Positions 12,901-24,027 of a stretch of 64,000 nt of DNA are shown here, one piece after another. The notes below the pieces were generated by a model. That model searched no databases. It was not told where the DNA came from and saw only the letters and a list, made by a program, of their open reading frames with translations. Made by a program: the position numbers and the translations under genes. The stretch's first letter is position 1. Every line of letters begins with the position of its first letter. This DNA comes from Litoditis marina (lineage: Eukaryota; Nematoda; Chromadorea; Rhabditida; Rhabditidae), in contig CAXIWQ010000432.1 of NCBI GenBank assembly GCA_964036275.1, positions 1 through 64,000 on the forward strand. The letters run 5' to 3'.

Positions 12901-14699
12901 ATGCCCATCTCCCATTTGGTGGAGTTTTGATGATCTTCGGTGGAGATTGGCGCCAAACAATGCCGATCGTAGAAGACATCTATGGAGAAGAAATTGTACA
13001 GTACACGCTCAAAAGGTCTGCTCTGTGGTCAGACGTACAACAACTTCATTTGACGGAGAACCAACGGATTCTGAAGAGCAGCAGTAATGCGACAGAGGCA
13101 AAGGTATATAATCAAATAGTTCATTGAACAGTTTAACTTTCGAATCAATTCTTTCTTATTATATGTTTTGAACGTTAATAATTATTTCTTCAATTCAAAT
13201 TCTCATTCGTTTTTTTTTCCTTTTTCTCATATTTTCTTACTTTTTTGTATTTATTTTGAACATGGTCTATTGTATATTTGAAATACATTGAAATGTTTTC
13301 CAGGAGTTTGCCGAGTTTCTCCTAGCAGTAGGAGAGGGCCGAAACTACTCCGATCCCGTGAAGCAGATGGTGACCGTACCCGAAAGCATGATGATGAAAA
13401 GAGAGGGTGACGTCATCAGATGGCTCTACGGAGACTGCTCTCACATCACGGATGAAATGGTGGAGAAATCCTGTCTCCTTTCTGTGGACAATCGAACTGC
13501 TTTGGAGATAAGCGATCAGGTAAATGCCACTTTATTTAACTTCATTTTGTTGTGTTACTGAAAACATTTCATGTTGTGTTTTTCTCCATGTGAGAACTTT
13601 AACGTTCAAAATCAAGTTTCATTCGTTTTGTTCACGTAATACGTGAAACACAGTTTACAATGAAATATGTGATATTAACATATAATAAGGCTTTATATCA
13701 TAAAAGTTGAGTAAATATTCGTCGAAAAAGTTAATTCTATGTGTTCACGTGTTTTCACGTTTTTTTCATGATCGTAACGATTTCTAAATATTTGACGTCA
13801 TTTGATTCGGGTTTCAGATACTTGATCGACTACCGGGAGAGAAGAAATGTATGTTCGCCATCGATGAGGCCGATTCGGACAAGGGATTCATGGCACTCGA
13901 TCCGGAATCTTACCGGAACATGACGCCAGCCGGACTGCCACCCCACTGTCTCTACCTCAAGGAGAACTGCCACGTCATCCTTTTGAGGAATCTGAACGTG
14001 AATCTGGGACTGTGCAACGGCAGTCGATTGAAGGTGGTGCACATCAATGAAGATGTGAGTTTCAATTTTTATAGTTCTTCACAGTGAAAAATACGGTTTA
14101 TTGTAAAATTGGAACCAAAATTCACTTCATATCGCAACGTCTAAAAACAAAACGCATTGAATAGTTAATGAAATATAACGTCATTTTATACAAAAATATT
14201 CAATAGACCAAAAACAGAAACTGTATGTCTTAATTTTTGCTGTGTGAAAACATGATTTCACAGTTTTTTTGCTTAAAAATAGTAGAATTGTATTTCTCTA
14301 ATAATAGCATAATATATGTTCAAAATTTGTGCTGTGTAAAATATGTCATTTGTGAAAACATTTCAGACTCTGGTATGCCACCCTCTACATCGTACCAGCC
14401 GAACTCCGAGAGTGGTGGTGTTGCATAGGTGTCTGATGACACCCGCCCATTGCTCCGGCAAAGAGTACTCGTTCAAGAGGAAGCAGTTTCCCATCCGTCT
14501 CGCCTATGCCTTGACTATCAACAAGAGTCAAGGATTGACTCTGGACCGAGTTGGGCTCGTTCTTCGGACGCATTGTTTTAGCCATGGTCAACTCTATGTA
14601 GCTCTCAGTCGCGTGAAACGCATGGCTGACATTAAAATCTACAGTTTCGCTAAGACTAATTTGATTCGTAACGTTGTTTTCCCATCTTTGCTTATTTGA
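3902..14699 (+). CDS. Helitron Rep/helicase, copy A (C-terminal 24 exons)
   Basis: Rolling-circle transposase of the Helitron class: nicks and rejoins DNA through an HUH/two-tyrosine Rep nuclease and unwinds it with a Pif1-like helicase. Exons: 3902-4315, 4550-4665, 4885-5032, 5195-5353, 5573-5662, 5890-5970, 6067-6132, 6296-6486, 6756-6966, 7196-7334, 7720-8118, 8303-8448, 8746-8886, 9096-9145, 9379-9907, 10199-10351, 10574-10691, 10924-11030, 11290-11448, 11833-11965, 12793-13103, 13304-13519, 13818-14054, 14367-14699 (TGA). Phases join without a stop, giving 1548 codons. Motifs: GMPHMHL (HUH) in the 7720 exon; KYLYKYIYK with tyrosines four apart in the 8303 exon; GAGGTGKT (Walker A) in the 11290 exon; IWDEATM (Walker B) in the 12793 exon; QLYVALSRV near the C terminus. 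All 24 exon lengths equal those of copy B. The N-terminal exons lie left of the satellite intron, outside the window. Confidence 0.93.
7420..7560 (+). repeat. Intronic repeat with GGTTACTGTAGTGAGGAA core, two copies
   Basis: Inside the intron before the HUH exon, two copies about 86 bp apart start with a TTACTGTAGTGAGGAA core followed by a short AT-rich tail and a CGACTATA-like end. Copy B has three such units in the same intron, so the number has changed since the copies split. The core TACTGTAG is the reverse complement of the CTACAGTA block of the satellite. Confidence 0.7.
12050..12760 (+). repeat. Intronic repeat with TTACTGTAATGAG core, five copies
   Basis: The 827-bp intron between the Walker A-side and Walker B exons of the helicase is made largely of five repeats of roughly 150-200 bp. 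Each starts with (G)GNTACTGTAATGA and a CGTA-like tail, at about 12055, 12208, 12410, 12562 and 12717. One unit holds an internal duplication of about 48 bp near 12253 and 12302. The same intron in copy B has the same architecture. Confidence 0.7.
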
Positions 14700-15433
14700 A
14701 GTGTTATTGTAGTTTGAACTGCCTCTCTTTTCATACAAATGTCTTTTTTGTTCTCACGCGAGCACATTTGCATAGTTTTCATCAGATGTGAGAATGAAAA
14801 CGACAATAGTATTGCTATTTCTAATTGTTCGAGCATTTGTGAATTCATTGAACATCTGTAATATAATCATTCAGTTGTTTTTATTTGATATTGATAATTA
14901 ACTTCACATAGAATTGTATTCATCTAATACTTTCTTTGTTTCAAAAGATTTATAGTATCTTTTCTCCTCACATGGTTAGATTTGAGTAGTTTCCACCGAG
15001 TAACCAACACATGTAAATATGAAATAGATTGTGAATGATTATATTTCTAATACGTCTTCGCACATCAGTTAAAGTGAAGTTATATTCATAGCGAGTACAA
15101 TGTTTCTATATTATATCTTTATTTGTTGTTTATAGTGTGAAATAAACCTAATATTCAAAATGTAGAGGTATGAAAAATGTTAATTGATCATTTTAATGTC
15201 TTAGATATAATGTTACTCACAGTTTTAACCTTTTTGTATTCGATAATTTATCGATTTTCTGGATGATGCAGATCTCATAGTTTGCACTTCTTGAAAACAG
15301 AGTTGTTTACGTCTAGAACAGAGCCAGAATTTGGTGCGCATTTCCTCGAATGCAATCATGTTTGAGACTCGTCATATATTTTAATACGTTTTTCATGACT
15401 TTTCACTTCAATAAAATTTAATGAGTTACAGCT
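14700..15433 (+). other. Intergenic spacer between Rep/helicase and OB-fold gene
   Basis: No exon is apparent here. Candidate AATAAA polyadenylation signals lie at 15141 and 15410. The sequence TTACAG directly precedes the downstream ATG by two bases (15426-15431), which looks like a nematode splice acceptor and could be a spliced-leader trans-splice site or the 3' end of a 5' UTR intron. Copy B is alignable with this spacer only to about base 15080. Confidence 0.4.
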
Positions 15434-18400
15434 ATGAACGACCCAATCGAATCCGCAGAGCCTCATAGCCCAGTTCCGAAAAAACGCAAGTTGATTCTAA
15501 GCGATTTTTCGGATACCGTACCCACTACTTGGACGAAGTAAGTTTTTCGTTAAAGGATATGTTATATATGTAATGAAACGTTCAAAAATATGATTTTCAT
15601 TACATTTGTTATATACATTTCATTGCTACAGAAAAATATGAGAAAAGTCAACTATTCGACTTCTTTATTATGTTCTACTAAACTGATCATTGTAAAGAAG
15701 TGTTATATTCAGTTAAATTGATTCGGCAACAATTAACCAAAATTGAATCATTGATAACATTCTTACTAAAAAGGTACCAAAATTCACATATTTGGTGTAT
15801 AAAATGAGATTTAAGAATGTTTCTAATTAATATTTATTGTTTCAGCTCGGGAACATATGCTGTACTGGTGGCTCATTATGTAGATGGATCTCTCCAGAAG
15901 AGTGGTTTAAACATTCTTCATCTGTTACTATCTGATTCGCAGAACGTTACTGTGAATTGTGGAATATTTGGTGGAATGGCTGAACAGTTCCGCAACCTGC
16001 GTCCAAATGACGTAAGTTCACATTTTTAAGTATGATCCTTATTTCACGTTCTAAGAGATGTTAAACAAATTATTTTTGCATTTTTTATTACAACAATCTA
16101 TGTTCGAGATTTAACTCTTCTGATTTAATTCAAGTTATTATCACGAATTTTGATTCATGTCAAATAATTACGTAATAATATCATTCTAATGAAACAAAAT
16201 GCATTTTGTGCACATTCCTGCGTTCTACTATGTATATAATTTTTTATGTAACTGCACAATTGACTTTATGTGAACAGTAGTTAACACATTTTGATCCTAT
16301 TGTTTTTCAGTTTATGTTATTATTTTAATACTTGTTTAGATCGTCCATTTTCACAATTTCTTGATCGACAGCAATGAAGATGCCTGTAAATTCCTAGGTT
16401 AGTCAAAATATCAACCAAGTTAAATGAATTTTTTGAATATTATTGTAAATTATCTGCCATATACTACTCTCTCTCTCTATCTCCTCTCTCTCTATCTCTC
16501 TTTCTTTCTCTTTCTTTCTCTCTCTCTTTCTATCTCCTCTCTCTCTATCTCTCTCTCTCTCTTGCTTTCTCTTTCTTTCTTCACACTACAGTAACCTTCT
16601 TTCTTTTATCAGTTTTGTGTGTTCTTTCACGTTCTACCATTTCCATCAAGTAAAATACAGCTGCGAATATCGTATTCTTGGAAGAAAAGTCCAAATTAGA
16701 GTCGAATTCATTTCTATGTTCCACACTACAGTAATCTTCTTCATTTTATCAGTTTTTGTGTGTTCTCTCACATTCTACCTCTTCCGTTGAGTAAAATACA
16801 GCTGCGAATAACGTATTCTTGCAAGAGAAGTTCAAGTTATACTCGAATCTATTTCTATGTTCCACACTACAGTAACCTTCTTTTTCTAATCAGTTGTTTG
16901 TGTTCTCTCACATTCTACCTCTTCCGTTGAGTAAAATACAGCTGCGAATAACGTATTCTTGCAAGAAAAGAGCAAGTTATACTCGAATCTATTTCTATGT
17001 TCCACACTTCAGTAACCTCCTTTTTTTAATCAGTTTTTTTGTGTTCTCTCACGTTCTACCTTTTTCATCAAGTAAAATACAGCTGCGAATAACGTATTCT
17101 TATAAGAAAAAAGCAAGTTACTACAGTAACCTCCTTTCTCTAATAAGTTTTTTGTGTTCTCTCACGTTCTACCTTATTCATTAAGTAAAATACAGCTCCG
17201 AATAACGTAGTCTTGCAAGAAAAGTTCAAGTTATACTCGAATCTATTTCTATGTTCCACACTACAGTAAACTTCTTTTTCTTATCATTCTCCCAATAGTT
17301 TGTTATGTTCTCTCACGTCTCATGGTTCTTATCAATTGAAATACAGCTGCGAATATCTTATTTTTGCAAGAAGAATCCAATTTATACTCGAATCCATTTC
17401 CATGTTTCTCACTACAGTAACCTTCTTTCTCTCATTATTCTCTCAATAGTTTATTATGTTCTCTCACGTCTCATGGTTCTTATCAATTGCAATATAGCTG
17501 CGAATATCGTATATTTGCAAGAAATGTCCAAATTATATTCGAGTACATTTCTATGTTTCTCACTACAGTAATATTTTTCTTATTTATCAGTTTGTTATGT
17601 TCTCTCACGCTCTACGTTTTTCATTCAATTGAAACATAGCTACGAAAATCGTATTCTTGCAAGAAAAATCCAAATTATAGTCGAATTCATTTCTATGTTC
17701 CACACTACAGTAACCTTCTTTCTTTTATCAATTTTGTGCGTTCTCTCACATTCTACCTCTTCCGTTGAGTAAAATACAGCTGCGAATAACGTATTCTTGT
17801 AAGAAAAGAGCAAGTTATACTCGAATCTATTTCTATGTTCCACACTACAGTAACCTCCTTTCTTTAATCAGTTTTTTGTGTTCTCTCACGTTCTACCTTT
17901 TTCATCAAGTAAAATACAACTGCGAATAACGTATTCTTATAAGAAAAAAGCAAGTTACTACAGTAACCTCCTTTCTCTAATAAGTTTTTTGTGTTCTCTC
18001 ACGTTCTACCTTTTTCATTAAGTAAAATACAGCTCCGAATAACGTATTCTTGCAAGAAAAGTTCAAGTTATACTCGAATCTATTTCTATGTTCCACACTA
18101 CAGTAACCTTCTTTTTCTCATCATTCTCCCAATAGTTTGTTATGTTCTCTCACGTCTCATGGTTCTTATCAATTGAAATACAGCTGCGAATATCTTATTT
18201 TTGCAAGAAGAATCCAATTTATACTCGAATCCATTTCCATGTTTCTCACTACAGTAACCTTCTTTCTCTCATTATTCTCTCAATAGTTTATTATGTTCTC
18301 TCACGTCTCATGGTTCTTATCAATTGCAATATAGCTGCGAATATCGTATATTTGCAAGAAATGTCCAAATTATATTCGAGTACATTTCTATGTTTCTCAC

Positions 18401-21400
18401 TACAGTAATATTTTTCTTATTTATCAGTTTGTTATGTTCTCTCACGCTCTACGTTTTTCATTCAATTGGAACATAGCTACGAAAATCGTATTCTTGCAAG
18501 AAAAATCCAAATTATAGTCGAATTCATTTCTATGTTCCACACTACAGTAACCTTCTTCATTTTATCAGTTTTTGTGTGTTCTCTCACATTCTACCTCTTC
18601 CGTTGAGTAAAATACAGCTGCGAATAACGTATTCTTGTAAGAAAAGAGCAAGTTATACTCGAATCTATTTCTATGTTCCACACTACAGTAACCTCCTTTC
18701 TTTAATCAGTTTTTTGTGTTCTCTCACGTTCTACCTTTTTCATCAAGTAAAATACAACTGCGAATAACGTATTCTTATAAGAAAAAAGCAAGTTACTACA
18801 GTAACCTCCTTTCTCTAATAAGTTTTTTGTGTTCTCTCACGTTCTACCTTTTTCATTAAGTAAAATACAGCTCCGAATAACGTATTCTTGCAAGAAAAGT
18901 TCAAGTTATACTCGAATCTATTTCTATGTTCCACACTACAGTAAACTTCTTTTTCTTATCATTCTCCCAATAGTTTGTTATGTTCTCTCACGTCTCATGG
19001 TTCTTATCAATTAAAATACAGCTGCGAATATCGTATTTTTGCAAGAAATGTCCAAATTATATTCGAGTACATTTCTATGTTTCTCACTACAGTAATTTTT
19101 TTTATTTATCAGTTTGTTATGTTCTCTCACGCTCTACGTTTTTCATTCAATTGGAACATAGCTACGAAAATCGTATTTTTGCAAGAAATGCACAAATTAT
19201 ATTCAAATTCATATCTATGTTCCTCACTACAGTAATCTTTCTTCATTTATCAGTTTGGTTTGTTTTCTCACGCTCTATATTTTTCATTCAATTGGAACAT
19301 AGCTACAAAAATCGTATTTTCGCAAGAAATGTCCGAATTATATTTCAATCTATTTTTATGTATCTCACTACAGTAATCTTTTTCCATTTATCAGTTTGTT
19401 ATGTTCTATTTCTCTCATATTAAAGACCTAACTTATTTGAATGATGAATATTTTCGATGTCTTCCAAATTTAAGATTATTTGATTCATAAAGTAAAAATA
19501 GTCTTGTTCATAACATTGAATGTTTTTCTGTTATTTCAGGCGCCACTGCACCGTTCACTGTGAAAGTCAATTCACAAACTGAAATTGAAAATCTCCCAGA
19601 TAAAATGGTACCGAATGATCCTCCTACAGAATGGGCAACGCTGGAACAGACAATGACACATCACAGGTTAGCTAAAAAATACGATATTCAGTCTATTTAA
19701 ATATATAAAAAAATACTTATCTTAAGTTAAATTGATAATTAACCACATCATATTCTCATTACAATAAACATATAATCGTCGCTAACGGAATGGCGAAAGA
19801 GTACTGTATATCTCACTTTCCGCTGTGTAAACACACATGTCTTTGATTTCGAAGTTCTTCAATTACATGCTCCAATAGTGCAGTGATCAGCGCCCTGTTA
19901 CGAAACTTTTGCTCTCAGGTTCGATTCCGAAAAGAAATCTCTATAGAAACTTCAGAAAATTAAATCAAACAAATGCACATTTCAAAATATTGAAGTTGTA
20001 AAATATGTTCATATATTTCATGTTTCCTAATTTAGTGAAAAGGTAAAACTTTTTTTACTTATTAGTTCTACTTGAAGATGAAACATGATATTTTTCATTA
20101 TTGTGTTTTTTAGAAACGTACTACTCAGGTATAATAGAGTAACGGTTCATAAACAAATGCACATTTCAAAATATTAAAGTTGTAAAATCTGTTCATATAT
20201 TTCGTATGTTCCCTAATTTAGTGAAAAGGTAAAACTTTTTTTTTACTTATTAGTTCTACTTGAAGATAAAACATGATATTTTTTATTATTGTGTTTTTCA
20301 GAAACGTACTCCTCAAGTATAAGAGAGTAACTGTTCATCCCCAAGCCATTGGCAACGTTGAAAGTCTATGGTTTGTTACGAAGGACAACAAGACTGTGAA
20401 GGTCGTCTATTTCAACTCGCAAGAAGATCACGCACATGGTCTGAACGTCGGAGAGGTAATAATTTACAATACATTCATTTACTTAAAATAATGTTTGTTG
20501 ATTTCGTAGAATATATATAAATGATGAAAATGTTTGCATTCATGAACGAAAAAAAGAATATACTGTAATAAGTTTCCATCCTTTTTATTATTCTGTATAT
20601 TATGATAGTTAAAATTAAGATCCCATCAAAAATTCATTTAAGATTTACTTTTGATCTATATGAGAGTGAATTGAAATTCACATAGTTACTTATCATAAAG
20701 TCCCTTAACAGACAAATCCTTTCCAAAAGTTTTAATTTCGTCATAGTTTGGTCCCTAATCAGATATATCACTAATGAACTTTTTTTATTTCAGATGTATC
20801 TTCTACACAACACGTATTATCATCACAAATTCGACGTGGAATATTCGGATTGTGAACTAATCGGCTATGATTCCGTATACTATACTTCAGTCACGCCGAG
20901 CAAAGTACACGTTGGACCTTCTCCAACGATTTCTTTGAGAGACATTCACGAAGGAAAGCTGAAGAATGGACATTACAGTATGTTTGTAATATTTCATTTC
21001 TTTCTATAAGTTAAACCAACCTACAGGTTTATTATCTCCTACGTTGAACTTTCATAATCTATTCACCATAAGAAAGTAATAAACTTTATTATCAAATGAA
21101 TACAATTGTTATGTGTTATTTTCTCCAATTTGTCAAGTAACTATACATTTAAACAATTTAAATAGTAACCATACTTCATTGTTATTATTAAATTATGTTT
21201 TTTTTTCAGATATCACCGTACGTGCTCTCGATAACTCAGTTCAACTTCCGTCTCATACGGAAACCTTGATGACTGACTATTCTCAAGTGGCTGGCCATGC
21301 CCTCAAAACCATCGTTTGGTCAGAGGATAATGCCGAATTCGAAAAAGATGAAGAAATCGAAGGAACGTTCCAAATAAATGTCGAAAAAGGTGATTTTTAA

Positions 21401-21812
21401 AAAAACTTCATATCAATCCCATTTTCTTCCACTATTTTCAAATTCTCTCTCTTTTTCATGTTTCCTATCTACTTACTTCTCTCTTTCTCTTTCTCTCTAT
21501 CTCTCTCACACTCTCTCTTTCTCTCTCATTCTCTCTCTTTCACTTTCTCTCTCATCTTCTTATTCTTTTTTGCTCTCTTTTTACTCTCTTTTTCACTTTT
21601 AGTAACTTTCTTTCTTTCTATTTTCATTTATTTTGTTCTGCATCTTCTTCATCAATCTTCATCTTATTGATTTCTACATTGTTCTCATATTTTCATAACC
21701 ATATTTCTTTTTAGGTGTTGTACATCTACTACTATTACATCACGATGAAAATCATACTGATTCTGAACTAAGAAATATTGATGATCTGGACTTCAAATTT
21801 CTCAAAATTTGA
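15434..21812 (+). CDS. OB-fold (RPA/POT1-like) putative ssDNA-binding protein of the Helitron
   Basis: Eight exons join in phase to a 356-residue protein: 15434-15537, 15846-16011, 16340-16397, 19540-19666, 20302-20455, 20794-20977, 21210-21389, 21715-21812 (TGA). Residues 15-19 read PKKRK, a classical nuclear localisation signal. The stretch SGTYAVLVAH...LLLSDSQNVTVNCGIFGG...LRPNDIVHFHNFLI resembles the first strands of an OB-fold; the NDIVHFH part recalls POT1 and the rest RPA70-type domains. At least one further OB-like region follows (VESLWFV...TVKVVYFNS...GLNVGEMYLLHN), and possibly a third near the C terminus. Plant and other Helitrons are known to carry RPA-like genes, so a single-strand-protecting role is likely but inferred. 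It lies about 730 bp downstream of the Rep/helicase stop on the same strand. Intron 3 is filled with satellite. Copy B has no equivalent. Confidence 0.7.
16465..16580 (+). repeat. CT-rich microsatellite
   Basis: An imperfect (CT)n/(CTTT)n tract with pyrimidines on the + strand. It lies directly ahead of the satellite block in intron 3 of the OB-fold gene. Confidence 0.9.
16580..19430 (+). repeat. Satellite S2 in OB-fold gene intron 3, diverged relative of S1
   Basis: About twenty monomers of roughly 140 bp fill most of the 3.1-kb intron between the exons ending at 16397 and starting at 19540. The monomers share the order of blocks seen in the Rep-gene satellite (CACTACAGTAA, TTATCAGTTT, GTTCTCTCAC, AAATACAGCTGCGAATA, TTGCAAGAAA, CATTTCTATGTT), but with many substitutions. 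A higher-order repeat of about 838 bp (six monomers) is visible: 17305 matches 18142 and 17991 matches 18829, with almost the same sequence between them. A shortened monomer (at about 17115, 17955 and 18795) marks the higher-order unit. Confidence 0.93.
19975..20335 (+). repeat. 180-bp direct duplication including a copy of the exon 5 acceptor
   Basis: The sequence at about 19975-20150 is repeated at about 20155-20335. Both halves contain ACAAATGCACATTTCAAAAT-like sequence or the following TTAGTGAAAAGGTAAAAC block, then a GTGTTTTT(C/T)AG acceptor and AAACGTACT. The downstream half is the true start of exon 5 (20302). The upstream half (acceptor ending 20113) is a decoy that reads open for about 13 codons, then leaves homology and reaches a stop. 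Confidence 0.8.
21430..21625 (+). repeat. CT-rich low-complexity tract in last intron
   Basis: Imperfect CTCTCTTT repeats on the + strand fill most of the intron between the exons ending at 21389 and starting at 21715. They open long Ser/Leu/Phe reading frames that are not coding. Confidence 0.85.
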
Positions 21813-21912
21813 ATATACATATTTGTTTCACAAAGCTATGCTCATATTATGTGCATTATGATTCATCAGCCATCAATCAAATATGTATACTACAATACAT
21901 TTTTTTCAGTTT

Positions 21913-22172
21913 CTCTCAATTTGTAAAAGATTGTTTTCGACTCTGTTAATCGATTATTCATATTTCTTATCAATACTGTAGTCCTTATTTTATGCCAATT
22001 TCCTTATTTAGTCTTTACTTCCAAACATTGTTGTTTTAATTCCTCTCAATTTGTGAAAGATTGTTCTCGACTCTGTTGATCGATTATTCATATCTCTTAT
22101 CAATACTGTAGTCCTTGTTTCATGTCAATTTTTCTATTTAGTTTTTACTTCCAAACATCTTAACACAATTTT
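21913..22172 (+). repeat. Two-copy direct repeat downstream of the OB-fold gene
   Basis: Two adjacent copies with a 130-bp period start with CTCTCAATTTGT at 21913 and 22043 and contain CGACTCTGTT, CGATTATTCATAT and AATACTGTAGTCCTT. They differ at several positions. The spacing equals that of the repeats further downstream, but I see no sequence relation. Confidence 0.8.
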
Positions 22173-22399
22173 GTGTAATGAAAGTTATATTTGTAATTAA
22201 ATATATAGTGTAACAAATTCTCTGATGTATTTAACAGTAAGAAATTGAATATCTGGTGACATACCAGATGTATGACAACTATGAACACCAGAAGAAACTC
22301 AAACTAAAAACTGTGATACTGATGTCAAAGTTCTAAAAAAATTAAAATGTTCGAACATAATTAGTAAGTGCTAACATGTGAAATGTATAAGAACTTAGG

Positions 22400-23890
22400 T
22401 TCTAGACACTAGAAAGTTTAAAAACTAAAGTTTTAAACACCTCAGATTGTTGAAACATTGTAAACGATATAACGAGCCAGAGGACATCAAAATTGAATAT
22501 TAACATGTTAATGTCAAAGATTCTAAATACATTAAACAGTTAATACAAAGACAACATGGATTTCAAATCCTGTTCAAATCAAGTTCTCAAATCTCCAAAC
22601 TTCAACTACACTCATGGTCGATTTTCGAAGTTTCCATTATTGGAGAAGTTTAAAATTAATTACTTAAGAACCTGATAGATGCATAACCACTCAGATTCTG
22701 AAAACCAGAAAAAGTTAATACTGAAAACTGACAATTTGACGTTGAAGATAATTCTAAATACCATAGAGTACGTAGATATTAGACAATAGCATGACCTGTT
22801 AGATACACGACGACTCATATTCTAAAGGTCAGAAGACGTTAAAACTGAAAAGTGACATATTGACGTGGAAGATAGTTCTGAATGCATTAGATAGTTAGAA
22901 CACAGATAGTAGAGAATAGTATGACCTGTGAGATGCACGACGACTCAGATTCTGAAGGCCAGAAGACGTCAAAACTAAAAAGTGACATATTGACGTGGGA
23001 GATAGTTCTAAATGCGTTAGATAGTTAGAACACAGATAGTAGACGATAGTATGACCTGTGAGATGCACGACGACTGAGATTCTGGAGGCCAGAAAACGTC
23101 AAAACTGAAAAGTGACATATTTACGTGGGAGATAGTTCTAAATGCGTTAGATAGTTAGAAGACAGATAGTAGACGATAGTATGACCTGTGAGATGCTAGA
23201 CGGCTGAGATTCTGAAGGCCAGAAGACGTCAAAACTGAAAAGTGACATATTGACGTGGAAGATAGTTCTAAATGCGTTAGATAGTTAGAACACAGATAGT
23301 AGAGAATAGTATGACCTGTGAGATGCACGACGACTCAGATTCTGAAGGCCAGAAGACGTCAAAACTAAAAAGTGACATATTGACGTGGGAGATAGTTCTA
23401 AATGCGTTAGATAGTTAGAACACAGATAGTAGACGATAGTATGACCTGTGAGATGCACGACGACTGAGATTCTGGAGGCCAGAAAACGTCAAAACTGAAA
23501 AGTGACGTATTGACGTGGAAGATAGTTCTAAATACGTTAGATAGGTAGAACACAGATAGGGGACGATAGTATGACCTGTGAGATGCACGACGACTCAGAT
23601 TCTGAAGGCCAGAAGACGTCAAAACTAAAAAGTGACATATTGACGTGGGAGATAGTTCTAAATGCGTTAGATAGTTAGAATACAGATACTAGACGATAGT
23701 ATGACGTGGTAGATGTACAAAAATTAAGATTCTGAAGGCCAGATGACGTCAAAACTGAGAACAAACATGTTCACGCCGGAGATACTTCTACATGCTTCAA
23801 TAAGTTATAAAATAGATAGTAGACAATAGTATGGCATGATAGATGTACGAAAGCCAGAAGACATCAAAAACAAATATTGACTTTGGACGT
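22400..23890 (+). repeat. 130-bp iteron-like repeat array near the 3' end of copy A
   Basis: About eleven tandem monomers with a strict 130-bp period: the ATGACCTG-like landmark recurs at 22791, 22921, 23051, 23181, 23311, 23441, 23571, 23701 and 23831. Each typical monomer carries AGAAGACGTCAAAACT and ATTGACGT, two ACGT-cored sites about 25 bp apart. Inner copies are almost the same and outer copies are diverged. The same monomer appears two or three times just inside the 3' end of copy B and one or two times in each short unit. This position suggests a subterminal recognition sequence for the Rep protein (inference). Confidence 0.9.
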
Positions 23891-23986
23891 TGGAAAAAAA
23901 AACAAATAAGCCTAAAAAGCTGTAACAAATTCGTAATAACTCCAAAACCTACGAAACATTTTTAAAACATACTAAATTCCGGGGGT

Positions 23987-24027
23987 CTGGGGGCGGAGCC
24001 CCCAGCTAGGCCGCTTTAGCGGCCTAG
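23987..24027 (+). other. Helitron 3' terminal double hairpin of copy A, ending CTAG
   Basis: Two adjacent GC-rich hairpins stand out in AT-rich sequence. The first (23987-24005) pairs CTGGGGGC with GCCCCCAG around GGA. The second (24006-24027) pairs CTAGGCCGC with GCGGCCTAG around TTTA. The second ends in CTAG, matching the CTRR end of Helitrons, and the next bases are TC, the Helitron 5' end. Classical Helitrons have one hairpin about 10 bases before CTRR; here the last hairpin includes the end itself. Confidence 0.75.

Larger units (their letters stand above)
1..24027 (+). mobile_element. Autonomous Helitron copy A, 5' end outside window
   Basis: This is the left-most element of a head-to-tail Helitron array. 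Visible parts, in order, are the end of a satellite-filled intron, 24 exons of a Rep/helicase gene, a second gene for an OB-fold protein, a 130-bp repeat array and a double terminal hairpin ending in CTAG at 24024-24027. The next base starts the TC end of copy B. The boundary is supported by comparison: copies B and C are the same from TCACCCCTCG onward, while the hairpins upstream of them differ. A and B share the same hairpin type at their 3' ends. The 5' end and macrodomain exons of A must lie to the left of the window. Confidence 0.8.

Noticed and set aside
21378..21670. Leu/Ser/Phe-rich open frames over the CT-rich tract
   Set aside because: Low-complexity pyrimidine repeat in the last intron of the OB-fold gene; the flanking exons splice in phase over it.
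23407..23622. Minus-strand frame of 71 codons
   Set aside because: Runs through the 130-bp repeat array and is broken in neighbouring monomers.
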